NCBI RefSeq assembly: GCF_900105195.1
Contig: NZ_FNRX01000002.1
Coordinates: 2,604,001-2,668,000, forward strand
Origin: Rhodococcus pyridinivorans
GTDB taxonomy: Bacteria; Actinomycetota; Actinomycetes; Mycobacteriales; Mycobacteriaceae
Length of the DNA stretch: 64,000 nt
Reading direction: 5' to 3'
Shown here: positions 26,800 to 36,239 of the stretch, piece by piece
How the letters are laid out: every line of letters starts with the position of its first letter
Position numbering within the stretch: position 1 is the first letter of the stretch
Notes under the pieces: generated by a model
Database searches by the model: none
Told to the model about the DNA's origin: nothing
What the model saw: the letters and a program-made list of their open reading frames with translations, nothing else
Made by a program: the position numbers and the translations under genes

Positions 26800-27414
26800 A
26801 TGACCTCCGCGCCGCACGACAGCACACCAACTCCTCGTCGGGTCGTCGTAGCGGAAGACGAGGCCCTGATCAGGCTCGATCTCGTCGAAATGCTGCGCGA
26901 GGAGGGCTACGAGGTGGTCGGTGAGGCCGGCGACGGACAGCGTGCCGTCGAACTCGCCGAGGAACTCCGGCCCGACCTGGTGATCATGGACGTCAAGATG
27001 CCGCGCCGCGACGGCATCGACGCCGCCTCGGAGATCGCACAGCGGCGCATCGCCCCTGTGGTCATTCTCACAGCCTTCAGTCAGCGCGAACTCGTCGAAC
27101 GCGCCCGCGACGCAGGCGCCATGGCGTATCTCGTCAAGCCGTTCTCGAAGAGCGATCTCGTGCCCGCCATCGAGGTGGCCGTCAGCCGCTTCGCCGAGCT
27201 GCGCGAGCTCGAGCGCGAGGTGCAAGGGCTCAACGAGCGATTCGAGACCCGCAAGCTCGTCGACCGGGCCAAGGGACTGCTCATGGAGAAGCATGCGATG
27301 ACCGAACCGGAGGCGTTCCGCTGGATCCAGCGCGCCGCGATGGACCGCCGCACCACCATGAAGCAGGTCGCGGTGGTCGTCCTCGAGACCCTCGGAAGCG
27401 ACACCGCCGGCTAG
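26800..27414 (+). CDS. pdtaR: ANTAR-domain response regulator (PdtaR family)
   Basis: 204 aa. Residues about 15-130 are a receiver domain (VVVAEDEALIRLDL with the acidic pair; phosphoacceptor Asp in LVIMDVKMP; LTAF; LVKPFSKSD with the conserved Lys). Residues about 145-200 are the RNA-binding ANTAR domain (KLVDRAKGLLMEKHAMTEPE...). In mycobacteria PdtaR is phosphorylated by the orphan kinase PdtaS and binds hairpins in nascent RNA to prevent termination, linking NO and copper signals to gene expression. The ATG at 26800 follows GAGGGGAAGG. No kinase gene is adjacent, as in M. tuberculosis (Rv1626). Confidence 0.93.
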   Translation: MTSAPHDSTPTPRRVVVAEDEALIRLDLVEMLREEGYEVVGEAGDGQRAVELAEELRPDLVIMDVKMPRRDGIDAASEIAQRRIAPVVILTAFSQRELVERARDAGAMAYLVKPFSKSDLVPAIEVAVSRFAELRELEREVQGLNERFETRKLVDRAKGLLMEKHAMTEPEAFRWIQRAAMDRRTTMKQVAVVVLETLGSDTAG

Positions 27415-27551
27415 CCGCGCGAACCGGTTTCGAGTGCTCACGGCGCCCGACGCGTTACCGCCACATCAAATCTCCGCCCCGCAGATAACGGTCGTATCAC
27501 AAGGATTTCGGCCGGGTTCGCGGGGTGCTTCCGACCGCTATGTTTCGACCA

Positions 27552-27571
27552 CATCCGGAATCCGCCGGATG
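27552..27571 (+). promoter_or_regulatory. Hairpin in the livJ leader
   Basis: CATCCGG-AATCCG-CCGGATG is a perfect 7-bp inverted repeat with a 6-base loop, 29 bases upstream of the livJ start. It may be a leader hairpin or a repressor site controlling the substrate-binding protein gene. Confidence 0.4.
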
Positions 27572-27599
27572 CGGTGTCAGGCGTTCGAAGGAGAGTTGA

Positions 27600-28931
27600 A
27601 TGGCAAGACGGACTCTGGTCCGCGCCGTAGCGGTACTCGGTGCTGCGACGCTCGCCCTCACCGGGTGTGGTTCGGACAGCGACGATTCGGCATCCGGTAC
27701 GTCGGCCGGTGACGAGGGGTCGGCGGCCGCGACGACCGTCGAGACCGACTGCGAACCACAGCAGGCCACAGCAGGGGCGACTCCCGCCACGGGACCGCTG
27801 AAGATCGGCACGATTCTCCCCGAGACCGGCAGTCTCGCCTTCCTCGGACCGCCCGAGGTCGCTGCCGTCCGGCTCGCCGTCGACGACATCAACGCCGCGG
27901 GCGGTGTTCTCGACCAGCCGGTCGAACTGTTCCCGGGCGATTCCGGGGACACGACGACCGACACCGCGAACACCACCGTCGACCGACATCTCGCCAACGG
28001 CACCCAGGTGATCGTCGGCGCCGCCTCGTCGTCGGTCTCGCTCAAGGTGATCGACAAGATCGTCAGTGCCGGCGTGGTGCAGTTCTCGCCGGCGAACACC
28101 TCCGACCAGTTCGTCTGCTACGCCGACCGCGGGTTGTACTTCCGCACCGCCCCGACCGACGTGCTCCAGGCGCAGGCGCTCGCGCAGCTGATCGCCGAGG
28201 ACGGGGCGCAGCGCGTGTCGATCCTGGCGCTGAACGATCCGTACGGCACCGGCCTCGCCGAGAACACCGTGACCAACCTCGTCGACGCCGGTATCCCGGA
28301 GGACCAGATCCAGAAGATCATCTACGACCCCAACGCGCAGTCGTTCAACGCGGAGGTCGACCAGGTGGCCAACTTCGCACCGGATGCTGTGGCACTCATC
28401 GGCTTCGAGGAGTCGGCGAAGATCATCACTCGCATGCACGAGGTGGGTATCGGCCCGTCCGACGGCATGGCGGTCTTCGGTGTCGACGGCAACATGGGGA
28501 ACGCGCTGGGCGAGAACGTCGCCGAAGGACTGCTCGACGGCATGGCCGGCACCACGCCGCTGACCGACACCGGCGAGGAGTTCCAGCAGCGACTGCTCGG
28601 CGTCGATCCGGGTCTGATCGACTTCAACTACGCCGGAGAGTCCTACGACGCCGTGATCGTCTCGGCGCTGGCCGCGGAACAGGCAGGGTCGACCGCCGGG
28701 GTGGACATCGCCGCGAACATCAACTCGGTGACCCGCGACGGGGAGAAGTGCACCAGCTACCAGCAGTGCCTCGACCTGCTCCGTGCGGATCAGGACATCG
28801 ACTACGACGGTGCCACCGGCGAACTCACCTTCGTGGACGCGGGCGAACCCGGCGTGGGCTCGTACGGCCGACTCGTGTTCGGTCCCGACAACACCCTGAC
28901 CACCGAGGACTACATCGTGGTGGGTGAGTGA
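27600..28931 (+). CDS. livJ: ABC transporter substrate-binding lipoprotein, branched-chain amino acid/amide type
   Basis: 443 aa. The signal peptide ends in the lipobox LALTGC, with lipidated Cys23 and then a Ser/Asp-rich linker. The mature part follows the Peripla_BP_6 family (KIGTILPETGSLAFLGPPEV at the start, AVDDINAAGGV, GAASSSVSLKVIDKI). It binds amino acids, amides or short carboxylates outside the membrane for the permeases encoded on the opposite strand just downstream. The ATG follows CGAAGGAGAGTTG. It converges with livF; the two genes share a terminator hairpin. The exact substrate cannot be read from sequence. Confidence 0.93.
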   Translation: MARRTLVRAVAVLGAATLALTGCGSDSDDSASGTSAGDEGSAAATTVETDCEPQQATAGATPATGPLKIGTILPETGSLAFLGPPEVAAVRLAVDDINAAGGVLDQPVELFPGDSGDTTTDTANTTVDRHLANGTQVIVGAASSSVSLKVIDKIVSAGVVQFSPANTSDQFVCYADRGLYFRTAPTDVLQAQALAQLIAEDGAQRVSILALNDPYGTGLAENTVTNLVDAGIPEDQIQKIIYDPNAQSFNAEVDQVANFAPDAVALIGFEESAKIITRMHEVGIGPSDGMAVFGVDGNMGNALGENVAEGLLDGMAGTTPLTDTGEEFQQRLLGVDPGLIDFNYAGESYDAVIVSALAAEQAGSTAGVDIAANINSVTRDGEKCTSYQQCLDLLRADQDIDYDGATGELTFVDAGEPGVGSYGRLVFGPDNTLTTEDYIVVGE

Positions 28932-28947
28932 CCCGCCGGTCGTGAGC

Positions 28948-28981
28948 GAAGGGGTGATCGCCGGTAGGCGGTCACCCCTTC
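28948..28981. terminator. Bidirectional terminator between livJ and livF
   Basis: A 15-bp stem (one G-T wobble) with the loop GGTA: left arm GAAGGGGTGATCGCC, right arm GGCGGTCACCCCTTC. It lies 17 bases after the livJ stop and covers the last codons of livF, so it can serve both converging transcripts. Confidence 0.75.
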
Positions 28982-29796
28982 CGCTTCTCCCGGCTGCCGG
29001 CGAGAGTGCCGAGATACAGTTCGACGACCTTCGGGTCGTGCATGAGATTGCTGCCGGTGTCGGTGTACGCGTTGCGGCCCTGGTCGAGAACGTATCCGCG
29101 ATCGCAGATCTGCAGGCAGCGACGCGCGTTCTGCTCGACCATGATGATCGACACCCCCGCCGCGTTGATCTTCTTGCAGCGGATGAAGACCTCGTCCTGG
29201 AACATCGGCGACAGTCCCGCCGACGGCTCGTCGAGGAGCAGCACCGACGGCTCCATCATCAGCGCGCGGCCCATCGCGACCATCTGCCGCTCACCACCGG
29301 AGAGCGCTCCCGCCTTGACCTTCCGGCGCTCGGACAGCAACGGGAACAACGACGCCACCCGCTCGAACTGCTTCTCGAAGTCCTTCGGACGCAGATAGAT
29401 CCCCATCTCGAGGTTCTCCTCGATGGTCAGTGAGGGAAACACGTTCTGCGTCTGCGGCACGTAGCCGATCCCCTTGCGCACCAGGATGTGTGCGGGCGCC
29501 GAGGTGATCTCGTCCCCGCCGAGCGTGACGGTGCCGCTGCGGATGGGGATGAGGCCGAACAACGCCTTGAGCAGGGTCGACTTGCCGGCTCCGTTCGGGC
29601 CGATGATGCCCACGATCTCACCGTCGCGCAGGTAGAAGTTGCAACCGCGCAGAATATCGACCCCGGGGAAGTAACCGGCCACGAGATCGTCGGCGCGCAG
29701 GAGAGCTCCGGTCGCCAGGCGCGCATGTTCCTCCGGGGTCGCGGCACGTTCCGCCGGCGTCGTCCCGGTGAGTGCAGGAGTGATGTTGTCGCTCAA
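28972..29796 (-). CDS. livF: ABC transporter ATP-binding protein (LivF type)
   Basis: 274 aa. Walker A GPNGAGKST (about residues 72-80), Q-loop VPQTQNVFP, signature LSGGERQMVAMGRAL and Walker B LLLDEPSAGLSP are all present. One of two NBDs that drive branched-chain amino acid type import. It starts at TTG 29796, behind GGAGAAGCC; the TTGA overlap with the livG stop makes this rare start convincing. The N-terminal 35 residues before the NBD are an extension. Confidence 0.9.
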   Translation of the reverse strand: MSDNITPALTGTTPAERAATPEEHARLATGALLRADDLVAGYFPGVDILRGCNFYLRDGEIVGIIGPNGAGKSTLLKALFGLIPIRSGTVTLGGDEITSAPAHILVRKGIGYVPQTQNVFPSLTIEENLEMGIYLRPKDFEKQFERVASLFPLLSERRKVKAGALSGGERQMVAMGRALMMEPSVLLLDEPSAGLSPMFQDEVFIRCKKINAAGVSIIMVEQNARRCLQICDRGYVLDQGRNAYTDTGSNLMHDPKVVELYLGTLAGSREKRKG

Positions 29797-30827
29797 GGCT
29801 TCTCCAGGGTCGTGGCCGTCGCGTCGGTCGACGCCGAATCGGGATCGGACAGGTCGCCTCCGGCCTCGAGGGTCTGCGCTTCCGCGTCCGCGAGGGCGTC
29901 GGCGAGTTCGGCGGTCGCGCCCACGGGATTGCCCTCGTCGTCGAATTCGAGTGCCTGGTCGTGGTGACTGCCGAGATAGGCGTCGACCACGGCCGGATCG
30001 GACGACAGGGCGTCCGGCGGTGCCTCCGCGATCACCGAACCCTGCGCCATCACCACGACCCAGTCGGAGATGTCGCGGATGACGTCCATGTCGTGCTCGA
30101 CGAATACCACGGTCGTCCCGTCGTCGCGCAGGGTCTTGATGTGTCCCAGCAGATTCTGCGTGAGCGCCGGATTGACGCCGGCCATCGGCTCGTCGAGCAT
30201 GACGACGGTCGGTTCGGTCATCAGCGCACGGGCCATCTCGAGCAGTTTGCGTTGACCGCCGGACAGTGAACCGGCGAAGTCGTCGGCCTTCGCGGCCAGA
30301 CCGAAACGGTCGAGCAGTTCGTATGCGCGCGCGGTGATCTCGCGTTCCTGGCGGCGCCACGTCCACGGTAGCAGTGCACCGGCCATGCGCTCGCCGGTCT
30401 GGTGCCGGGCGCCGAGGCGGACGTTGTCGAGGACCGTCATCTTCGACAGCGCCTTGGTGAGCTGGAAGGTGCGCACGATCCCGCGCCGCGCCACCTGATG
30501 GGGATGGAACCGGCCGAGCGGGACGCCGTCCATCGCCCAGGTGCCGGTGTCGGGCCGGTCGAAGCCCGTGAGGAGATTGAAGAGGGTGGTCTTGCCGGCG
30601 CCGTTCGGGCCGATCAGGCCGGTGATGCACGAGCGCTGGATCTCGAGGTGGGCCACGTCCACGGCCTTGAGCCCTCCGAATGTGCGGCACAGATCGTCGA
30701 CGACGAGGATCGGGTCGGGTTTGGCGGCGCCGGGGGCGCGGTCGACGCCGGCGAACAGTGCGGCGCGTTCGTCCGCGCCGAGGACCGTGCGCGGTGGTGT
30801 CGGGTCGGGTCGGATCGTGTCAGGCAT
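29793..30827 (-). CDS. livG: ABC transporter ATP-binding protein (LivG type)
   Basis: 344 aa, longer than usual (about 255). After an N-terminal extension of about 40 residues comes the NBD: Walker A GPNGAGKTT, the LivG-type ARRGIVRTFQLTKALS with Q-loop, signature LSGGQRKLLEMARAL, Walker B VVMLDEPMAGVNP. A C-terminal acidic tail of about 60 residues (DDEGNPVGATAELADALADA...) follows the BCA_ABC C-terminal segment. It overlaps livM by 8 bp and livF by 4 bp. It works with LivF beneath the LivH/LivM permease pair. Confidence 0.9.
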   Translation of the reverse strand: MPDTIRPDPTPPRTVLGADERAALFAGVDRAPGAAKPDPILVVDDLCRTFGGLKAVDVAHLEIQRSCITGLIGPNGAGKTTLFNLLTGFDRPDTGTWAMDGVPLGRFHPHQVARRGIVRTFQLTKALSKMTVLDNVRLGARHQTGERMAGALLPWTWRRQEREITARAYELLDRFGLAAKADDFAGSLSGGQRKLLEMARALMTEPTVVMLDEPMAGVNPALTQNLLGHIKTLRDDGTTVVFVEHDMDVIRDISDWVVVMAQGSVIAEAPPDALSSDPAVVDAYLGSHHDQALEFDDEGNPVGATAELADALADAEAQTLEAGGDLSDPDSASTDATATTLEKP

Positions 30828-31809
30828 CGAGTTGCACCTTCCGCTTGCTTCCCAGGATGCCTTGTGGCCTGAAGACCATCATCACCGCGATGAGGATGCC
30901 GAGCAGCACGTACCGCATCGCGCCGACCTGTTGTTCGGTGAGCGGGAGCAGCGGGTCGGGTCCGGCGATCGCCTGACGCAGGAAGGCGTCCGGGAGGGTG
31001 AGCAGGAACCAGAACACCATGGCGCCGAGCACCGGTCCGAAGACCGTTCCCGCACCCCCGAGGATCAGCGCGCCGAACGCGAAGAAGGTCTGCGCGGTCG
31101 AGTAGAAGTCGGGGTTGATCGACTTGGTCTGCAGGGCGTTGAAGACGCCGCCGAGACCGCCGATCATGCCGCCGAGTACCAGGGCCTGCATCTTGTAGGC
31201 GAAGACGTTCTTGCCGAGCGCGCGGGCAGCGTCCTCGTCCTCACGCACCGCCTCGAGGACCCGCCCCCACGGACTGTGGGAGAGGAGGTAGACCAGCCCG
31301 CACAGCAACAGCACGAGGGTCCAGCCGACGACCATCGCCCACAGGTCGTCGCCGTAGAACCGCATACCGAGCAGGTTGTACTGGCGACTCGAATCGAACG
31401 GGCTCAGGGACGTGAACGGGTCGGCGAAACCCCACAGGCCGCGGGTCGATCCGGTCACCGAGTCGGACGCGGTCGAGCGGAACATCAGCCGCAGGATCTC
31501 CGCCGCGGCGATCGTCGCGATGGCGAGATAGTCGGCCCGCAACCGCAGGGTGGGGATGCCGAGGACGAGCGCGAGCAGACCTGCCAGTGCGAGGCCGACG
31601 AGGATGCCCACCCACAACGGCTGGTCGTAGGTGACGGTCATGATGCCCACGCCGTAACCGCCCAGGAGGGCGAAACCGATCTGCCCGAAGTTCAGCAGCC
31701 CTGCATAGCCGTAGTGCAGGTTCAGGCCGATCGCGAGCAGTGCGTAGAAGATCGCCGACGGACCGATGAGCTGGGCGAAGGAAACCTGGAGTACCGACAC
31801 GATATCCAT
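30820..31809 (-). CDS. livM: ABC transporter permease (LivM type)
   Basis: 329 aa with about nine to ten hydrophobic segments and the conserved LivM text LLNFGQIGFALLGGYGVGI (residues about 37-55) and EDEDAARALGKNVFAYKMQAL (about 195-215, the coupling loop that contacts the ATPase). One half of the transmembrane channel. ATG at 31809, 3 bases after the livH stop. Confidence 0.92.
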   Translation of the reverse strand: MDIVSVLQVSFAQLIGPSAIFYALLAIGLNLHYGYAGLLNFGQIGFALLGGYGVGIMTVTYDQPLWVGILVGLALAGLLALVLGIPTLRLRADYLAIATIAAAEILRLMFRSTASDSVTGSTRGLWGFADPFTSLSPFDSSRQYNLLGMRFYGDDLWAMVVGWTLVLLLCGLVYLLSHSPWGRVLEAVREDEDAARALGKNVFAYKMQALVLGGMIGGLGGVFNALQTKSINPDFYSTAQTFFAFGALILGGAGTVFGPVLGAMVFWFLLTLPDAFLRQAIAGPDPLLPLTEQQVGAMRYVLLGILIAVMMVFRPQGILGSKRKVQLDA

Positions 31810-31812
31810 GGG

Positions 31813-33183
31813 TCAACCGATCCTTGTCCGACTGCCGAGGATGCCCTGGGGGCGGATGACCAGGATGACGATGAGTACGAGCAGACCGCCGATGTACTTC
31901 AGGTCCGGGTTGATCACGAGGGTGGACAACTGGACCAGCAGTCCCACCACGACGCAGCCGACCAGTGCGCCGTAGGCGGTGCCGAGGCCGCCGAGGATGA
32001 TGCCGGCGAACATCAGCAGGAGCAGCTTGAAGCCCATCTCCCACTGCACGCGCCCGCCGAGTTCCGACAGGCCGAACAGCACCCCGCCGAGCGCGGCGAG
32101 CCCGCCACCGAGACCCCACACGAAGCGGATGACGTGTTCGACGTCGATCCCCGACGATGCCGCGAGGTCGCGGTTGTCGGCCACCGCGCGCATCGCCTTG
32201 CCGATCCGGGTGCGCTGCAGCAGCAGGGCGACCCCGACGAGCACCACCAGGCTGATCACGATGCACGCGAGGTTGACCGGGGTGATCGCGACCGGCCCCC
32301 ACACCAGTTGCTGCTGTGCCTGGTAGTCGTCGAACGGCTGGGTGCGGTCGGAATAGAAGGCCAGGATGAGATAGCGCAACGAGATCGCGAGGCCGATCGA
32401 CACCACCAGCTGGGCGATCAGGCCCGTGTGGCGGCGCCGGAGCGGAGCCCAGATGAGTGCGTTGTTGAGTAGGCCGATGATGACGCCGACGATCACCGCC
32501 AGGATCGTGGCCGGTATCAGCTGGACACCGAGGGTGACATTGAAGATCCACGCCGCGACCGCCCCGAGGGTGACCAGCTCGCCGTGGGCGAAGTTCGTCA
32601 GGCCGGTCGTGCCGAAGATCAGACTGAGGCCCACTCCGGCGATCGCGATGACCAAACCGAAACGCAGACCGTCGACGATCGTGCGCACCAGCGTCTCGCC
32701 CCACGCGACCGTCGAACCGCTACGCGCCTCCCCGAACGAGAAAATCACCGTGTTCGCCCGTCCCGGAGCGACATCGCGGGTCACCGAGGTCTGGACGGTG
32801 ACGTCGTCGGGCAGGCTCTCGGTGTCGACCTCGAAGACGTACGTGCCCGGCGGAACGGTGAGTTCCCAGCGCCCACCGTCGGCGGACTCCGTCTCGGTGA
32901 CCACCTCGCCGCTCTCGGTGGTCGCACGGACGACGACACCGTCGAGTCGTTCGCCGGCATTGTTGAGCGTTCCGCGGACGGTCACCCCCTCCGCGGATTC
33001 CTCGTCGGGTGCGGCCGGTGCCGTGTTCGCGGGCGGTGAGGGTGGGTCCGGCGGATCCTGGGCGGAGGAGAGGCCGGAGCCGACGAGGACGAACAGGACA
33101 CTCGCGAGCGTGACGAGTGCGGCGCGGACCGATCGGTGGAGGGTCGAGGTCGGTCGTCGCCGACATCCCGAGGTAGGGGCCAC
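31813..33183 (-). CDS. livH: ABC transporter permease (LivH type) with N-terminal secreted beta-sandwich domain
   Basis: 456 aa; a usual LivH has about 290. Residues 15-42 are a signal-like helix ending SSAQ. A Pro-rich spacer leads to a carboxypeptidase-regulatory-like (transthyretin-like) beta-sandwich at about residues 65-150 (VRGTLNNAGERLDGVVVRAT ... GRWELTVPPGTYVFEVDTE). The LivH permease core runs from about residue 160 (GLSLIFGTTGLTNFAHGE, RAVADNRDLAASSGI coupling loop). The extra domain would sit outside the membrane and could dock the lipoprotein LivJ or cell-wall material. GTG at 33183 behind GGGAGGACCTGC. First gene of the livHMGF unit, divergent from polA. Confidence 0.9.
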   Translation of the reverse strand: MAPTSGCRRRPTSTLHRSVRAALVTLASVLFVLVGSGLSSAQDPPDPPSPPANTAPAAPDEESAEGVTVRGTLNNAGERLDGVVVRATTESGEVVTETESADGGRWELTVPPGTYVFEVDTESLPDDVTVQTSVTRDVAPGRANTVIFSFGEARSGSTVAWGETLVRTIVDGLRFGLVIAIAGVGLSLIFGTTGLTNFAHGELVTLGAVAAWIFNVTLGVQLIPATILAVIVGVIIGLLNNALIWAPLRRRHTGLIAQLVVSIGLAISLRYLILAFYSDRTQPFDDYQAQQQLVWGPVAITPVNLACIVISLVVLVGVALLLQRTRIGKAMRAVADNRDLAASSGIDVEHVIRFVWGLGGGLAALGGVLFGLSELGGRVQWEMGFKLLLLMFAGIILGGLGTAYGALVGCVVVGLLVQLSTLVINPDLKYIGGLLVLIVILVIRPQGILGSRTRIG

Positions 33184-33425
33184 GCAGGTCCTCCCGGTGG
33201 GTGCGCTGTCATCGAGCGCGGCACTGCGCCCGGGGCATCATCGTCAACCTCGATGACGCCGGACTACGGTGTCGTGACAGGGGACTCTAGCGGCTGGATC
33301 GCACGTCCACGGGAAAAATTGGATCACCCGGACGTTTCGGTCTCGTTTCTTCGGACAACGAGTGTTCGCACATACCGGAGAGGTGCTGGTCGGGCGGTGT
33401 GGCCGACGCTGTCGTCCTCGGTCCC

Positions 33426-33431
33426 TAGACT
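33426..33431 (+). promoter_or_regulatory. -10 element of polA (leaderless start)
   Basis: TAGACT lies 7 bases before the polA GTG, with no ribosome binding site between them. Actinobacterial -10 elements placed 6-8 bases before a start codon give leaderless mRNAs. Confidence 0.55.
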
Positions 33432-33438
33432 GGCACGC

Positions 33439-36162
33439 GTGACCCGTGCATCCACTTCCGCGACGTCCACCGCGGCCACCGACGACCGCCCGACCCTGCT
33501 GCTCCTCGACGGCCATTCCCTCGCGTTCCGCGCGTTCTACGCGCTGCCCGCCGAGAACTTCAAGACCCACAGCGGGCAGACCACGAACGCGGTCTACGGG
33601 TTCACCTCCATGCTCATCAACCTGCTGCGCGACGAGCAGCCCACGCACGTCGCGGCGGCATTCGACGTCAGCCGCAAGACCTTCCGTGCCGAACTGTTCG
33701 CCGCCTACAAGGCCCAGCGCAGCGCCGCACCCGACGACTTCAAGGGTCAGATCGACCTCACCAAGGACGTCCTCGGCGCGATGGGGATCCCGGTGATGGC
33801 GATCGAGGGCTACGAGGCCGACGACATCATCGCCACGCTCGCGACGCAGGCGCACGCCCAGGGCTTCCGGGTGCTCGTGGTGACCGGCGACCGCGACGCG
33901 CTCCAACTCGTCAACGGTGACATCACGGTGCTGTATCCGCGGCGCGGCGTCTCCGACCTGACGCGCTTCACCCCCGACGCGGTGGAGGAGAAGTACGGAC
34001 TCACCCCCCAGCAGTATCCGGACTTCGCGGCGCTGCGCGGCGACCCGAGCGACAACCTGCCCGGCATCCCCGGCGTGGGCGAGAAGACCGCCGCGAAATG
34101 GATCCGCGAGTACGGAAGCCTGAGCGGACTCGTCGACCGCGTCGACGAGGTGCGCGGCAAGACCGGCGACGCGCTGCGCGAGAACCTGTCCAACGTGTTG
34201 CTCAACCGCCAGCTCACCGAGATGGTGCGCGACGTGGCCGTGCCGTACACCCCCGAACAACTCGCCCTCGCCCCGTGGGACCGCGACCGCATCCACCGCC
34301 TGTTCGACGACCTCGAGTTCAAGGTGCTGCGCGACCGGCTGTTCGAGACGCTCTCGTCGGCCGAGCCTGAGGCCGAGGAGGGCTTCGAGGTGCGCGGCGG
34401 GATCGTCGAGCCGGGTGCCCTCGGCGACTGGCTCGCCGAGCACGCCCCGGCGGGTCGACGTCATGGGCTCGCCGTGGTGGGCACCGGCACTCCCTACGGA
34501 GGCGACGCGACCGCGATCGCCGTCGCCGGGGCCGACGGTGAGGGCGCCTATGTGAGCACGGTGGCGCTCACGCCCGAGGACGAGAACGCCCTCGCCGCAT
34601 GGCTCGCGAACCCCGCCGTGGAGAAGGCCGTGCACGAGGCGAAGTTCGCCATCCACGCGCTGCGCGGACGCGGCTGGACGCTCGCCGGCATCACCAGCGA
34701 CACCGCGCTCGCCGCCTATCTGGTGCGGCCAGGCCAGCGCTCGTTCAAGCTCGACGACCTGTCGCTGCGCTACCTCAAGCGTGAGCTGCGAGTGGAAGAC
34801 ACCGGCGCGCAACAACTCTCGTTGCTCGACGACGAAGACGCCGCCGACGCGCAAGCGGCCGAGGCGCAGATCCTCGCGGCGCGCGCCGTCGTCGACCTCG
34901 CCGCGGCCCTCGACACCGAACTCGGCGAGATCGAATCGGTGCGCCTGCTCACCGAGATGGAACTGCCCCTGCTCGAGGTCCTCGCAGAACTCGAGGCCAC
35001 CGGCATCGCCGTCGACTCGGCGCACCTGCACGACCTGCAGTCCGAATTCGCGGCCCAGGTCGCCGCCGCCGCGAACGCCGCCTACGAGGTGATCGGCAAG
35101 CAGATCAACCTCGGCTCGCCGAAACAGTTGCAGGTGGTGCTGTTCGACGAGCTCGAGATGCCGAAGACGAAGAAGACCAAGACCGGCTACACCACCGACG
35201 CGGATGCCTTGCAGAACCTGTTCGACAAGACGGGCCATCCCTTCCTCGAACACCTGCTCGCGCACCGTGAGCACACCAAGATGAAGACCACCGTCGACGG
35301 ACTCATCAAGTCCGTCGCCGACGACGGTCGCATCCACACCACCTTCAACCAGACCGTCGCGGCGACGGGCCGGCTCTCGTCGACCGAGCCGAACCTGCAG
35401 AACATTCCGGTGCGGACCGAGGCCGGTCGCCGGATCCGCGACGGTTTCGTGGTGGGCGACGGATTCGACGTGCTGCTCACCGCCGACTACAGCCAGATCG
35501 AGATGCGCATCATGGCGCACCTGTCGGCCGACGAGGGGCTCATCGAGGCATTCCGTACGGGCGAGGACCTGCACACCTTCGTGGCGTCGCGGGCGTTCGG
35601 GCTGCCGCTCGAGGAGGTCACCCCGGAGCTGCGTCGCCGCGTCAAGGCGATGTCCTACGGTCTCGCCTACGGGTTGAGCGCCTACGGTCTCGCCCAGCAG
35701 CTGAAGATCTCCACCGACGAGGCCCGCGAGCAGATGGAGGCCTACTTCACCCGCTTCGGCGGCGTGCGCGACTACCTCTACAACGTGGTCGAGGAGGCCC
35801 GCAAGGTCGGCTACACGTCCACCCTCTACGGCCGCCGCCGGTACCTGCCCGACCTCAACAGCGACAACCGGCAGCGCCGGGAGATCGCCGAGCGCGCCGC
35901 GCTCAACGCCCCCATCCAGGGCACGGCCGCCGACATCATCAAGGTCGCGATGATCGACGTGCAGAAGGCGCTGAATGAGGCCGGACTGCGGTCGCGGATG
36001 CTGCTGCAGGTGCACGACGAACTCGTGCTCGAAGTGGTCGAAGCCGAGCGCGAACAGGTCGAGGCGCTCGTGCGCGACAAGATGGACTCCGTCATCGAAT
36101 TGTCGGTGCCGCTCGAGGTCTCGGTCGGTTACGGCCGCAGCTGGGACGCCGCGGCGCACTGA
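33439..36162 (+). CDS. polA: DNA polymerase I
   Basis: 907 aa. Three regions: 5'-3' exonuclease (residues about 15-310: TLLLLDGHSLAFRAFYALP, ADDIIATLA, GDRDALQLV, GDPSDNLPGIPGVGEKTA); a proofreading-like domain (about 330-520) in which the DxE metal site is not apparent, as in mycobacterial PolA; and the polymerase domain with motif A DYSQIEMRIMAHLS, motif B RRRVKAMSYGLAYGL and motif C LQVHDELVLE. It removes primers and fills gaps in replication and repair. Start GTG at 33439: the alternative far upstream (33136) would read through non-coding sequence and the livH promoter. The promoter suggests a leaderless mRNA. Confidence 0.96.
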   Translation: MTRASTSATSTAATDDRPTLLLLDGHSLAFRAFYALPAENFKTHSGQTTNAVYGFTSMLINLLRDEQPTHVAAAFDVSRKTFRAELFAAYKAQRSAAPDDFKGQIDLTKDVLGAMGIPVMAIEGYEADDIIATLATQAHAQGFRVLVVTGDRDALQLVNGDITVLYPRRGVSDLTRFTPDAVEEKYGLTPQQYPDFAALRGDPSDNLPGIPGVGEKTAAKWIREYGSLSGLVDRVDEVRGKTGDALRENLSNVLLNRQLTEMVRDVAVPYTPEQLALAPWDRDRIHRLFDDLEFKVLRDRLFETLSSAEPEAEEGFEVRGGIVEPGALGDWLAEHAPAGRRHGLAVVGTGTPYGGDATAIAVAGADGEGAYVSTVALTPEDENALAAWLANPAVEKAVHEAKFAIHALRGRGWTLAGITSDTALAAYLVRPGQRSFKLDDLSLRYLKRELRVEDTGAQQLSLLDDEDAADAQAAEAQILAARAVVDLAAALDTELGEIESVRLLTEMELPLLEVLAELEATGIAVDSAHLHDLQSEFAAQVAAAANAAYEVIGKQINLGSPKQLQVVLFDELEMPKTKKTKTGYTTDADALQNLFDKTGHPFLEHLLAHREHTKMKTTVDGLIKSVADDGRIHTTFNQTVAATGRLSSTEPNLQNIPVRTEAGRRIRDGFVVGDGFDVLLTADYSQIEMRIMAHLSADEGLIEAFRTGEDLHTFVASRAFGLPLEEVTPELRRRVKAMSYGLAYGLSAYGLAQQLKISTDEAREQMEAYFTRFGGVRDYLYNVVEEARKVGYTSTLYGRRRYLPDLNSDNRQRREIAERAALNAPIQGTAADIIKVAMIDVQKALNEAGLRSRMLLQVHDELVLEVVEAEREQVEALVRDKMDSVIELSVPLEVSVGYGRSWDAAAH

Positions 36163-36210
36163 GTCGCGGGGACACCGAGTCGCGGGGACACCGAGTCGCA
36201 GGGACACCGG
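36162..36210 (+). repeat. Tandem 16-bp repeat at the polA 3' end
   Basis: GAGTCGCGGGGACACC occurs twice in a row, then once with a single change (GAGTCGCAGGGACACC), followed by a degenerate partial copy (GGCCGCAGGTACAC). The first copy includes bases of the polA stop codon (TGA at 36160-36162). A slippage-prone minisatellite in the 3' UTR. Confidence 0.9.
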
Positions 36211-36239
36211 CCGCAGGTACACACACCGTACGTACGACG

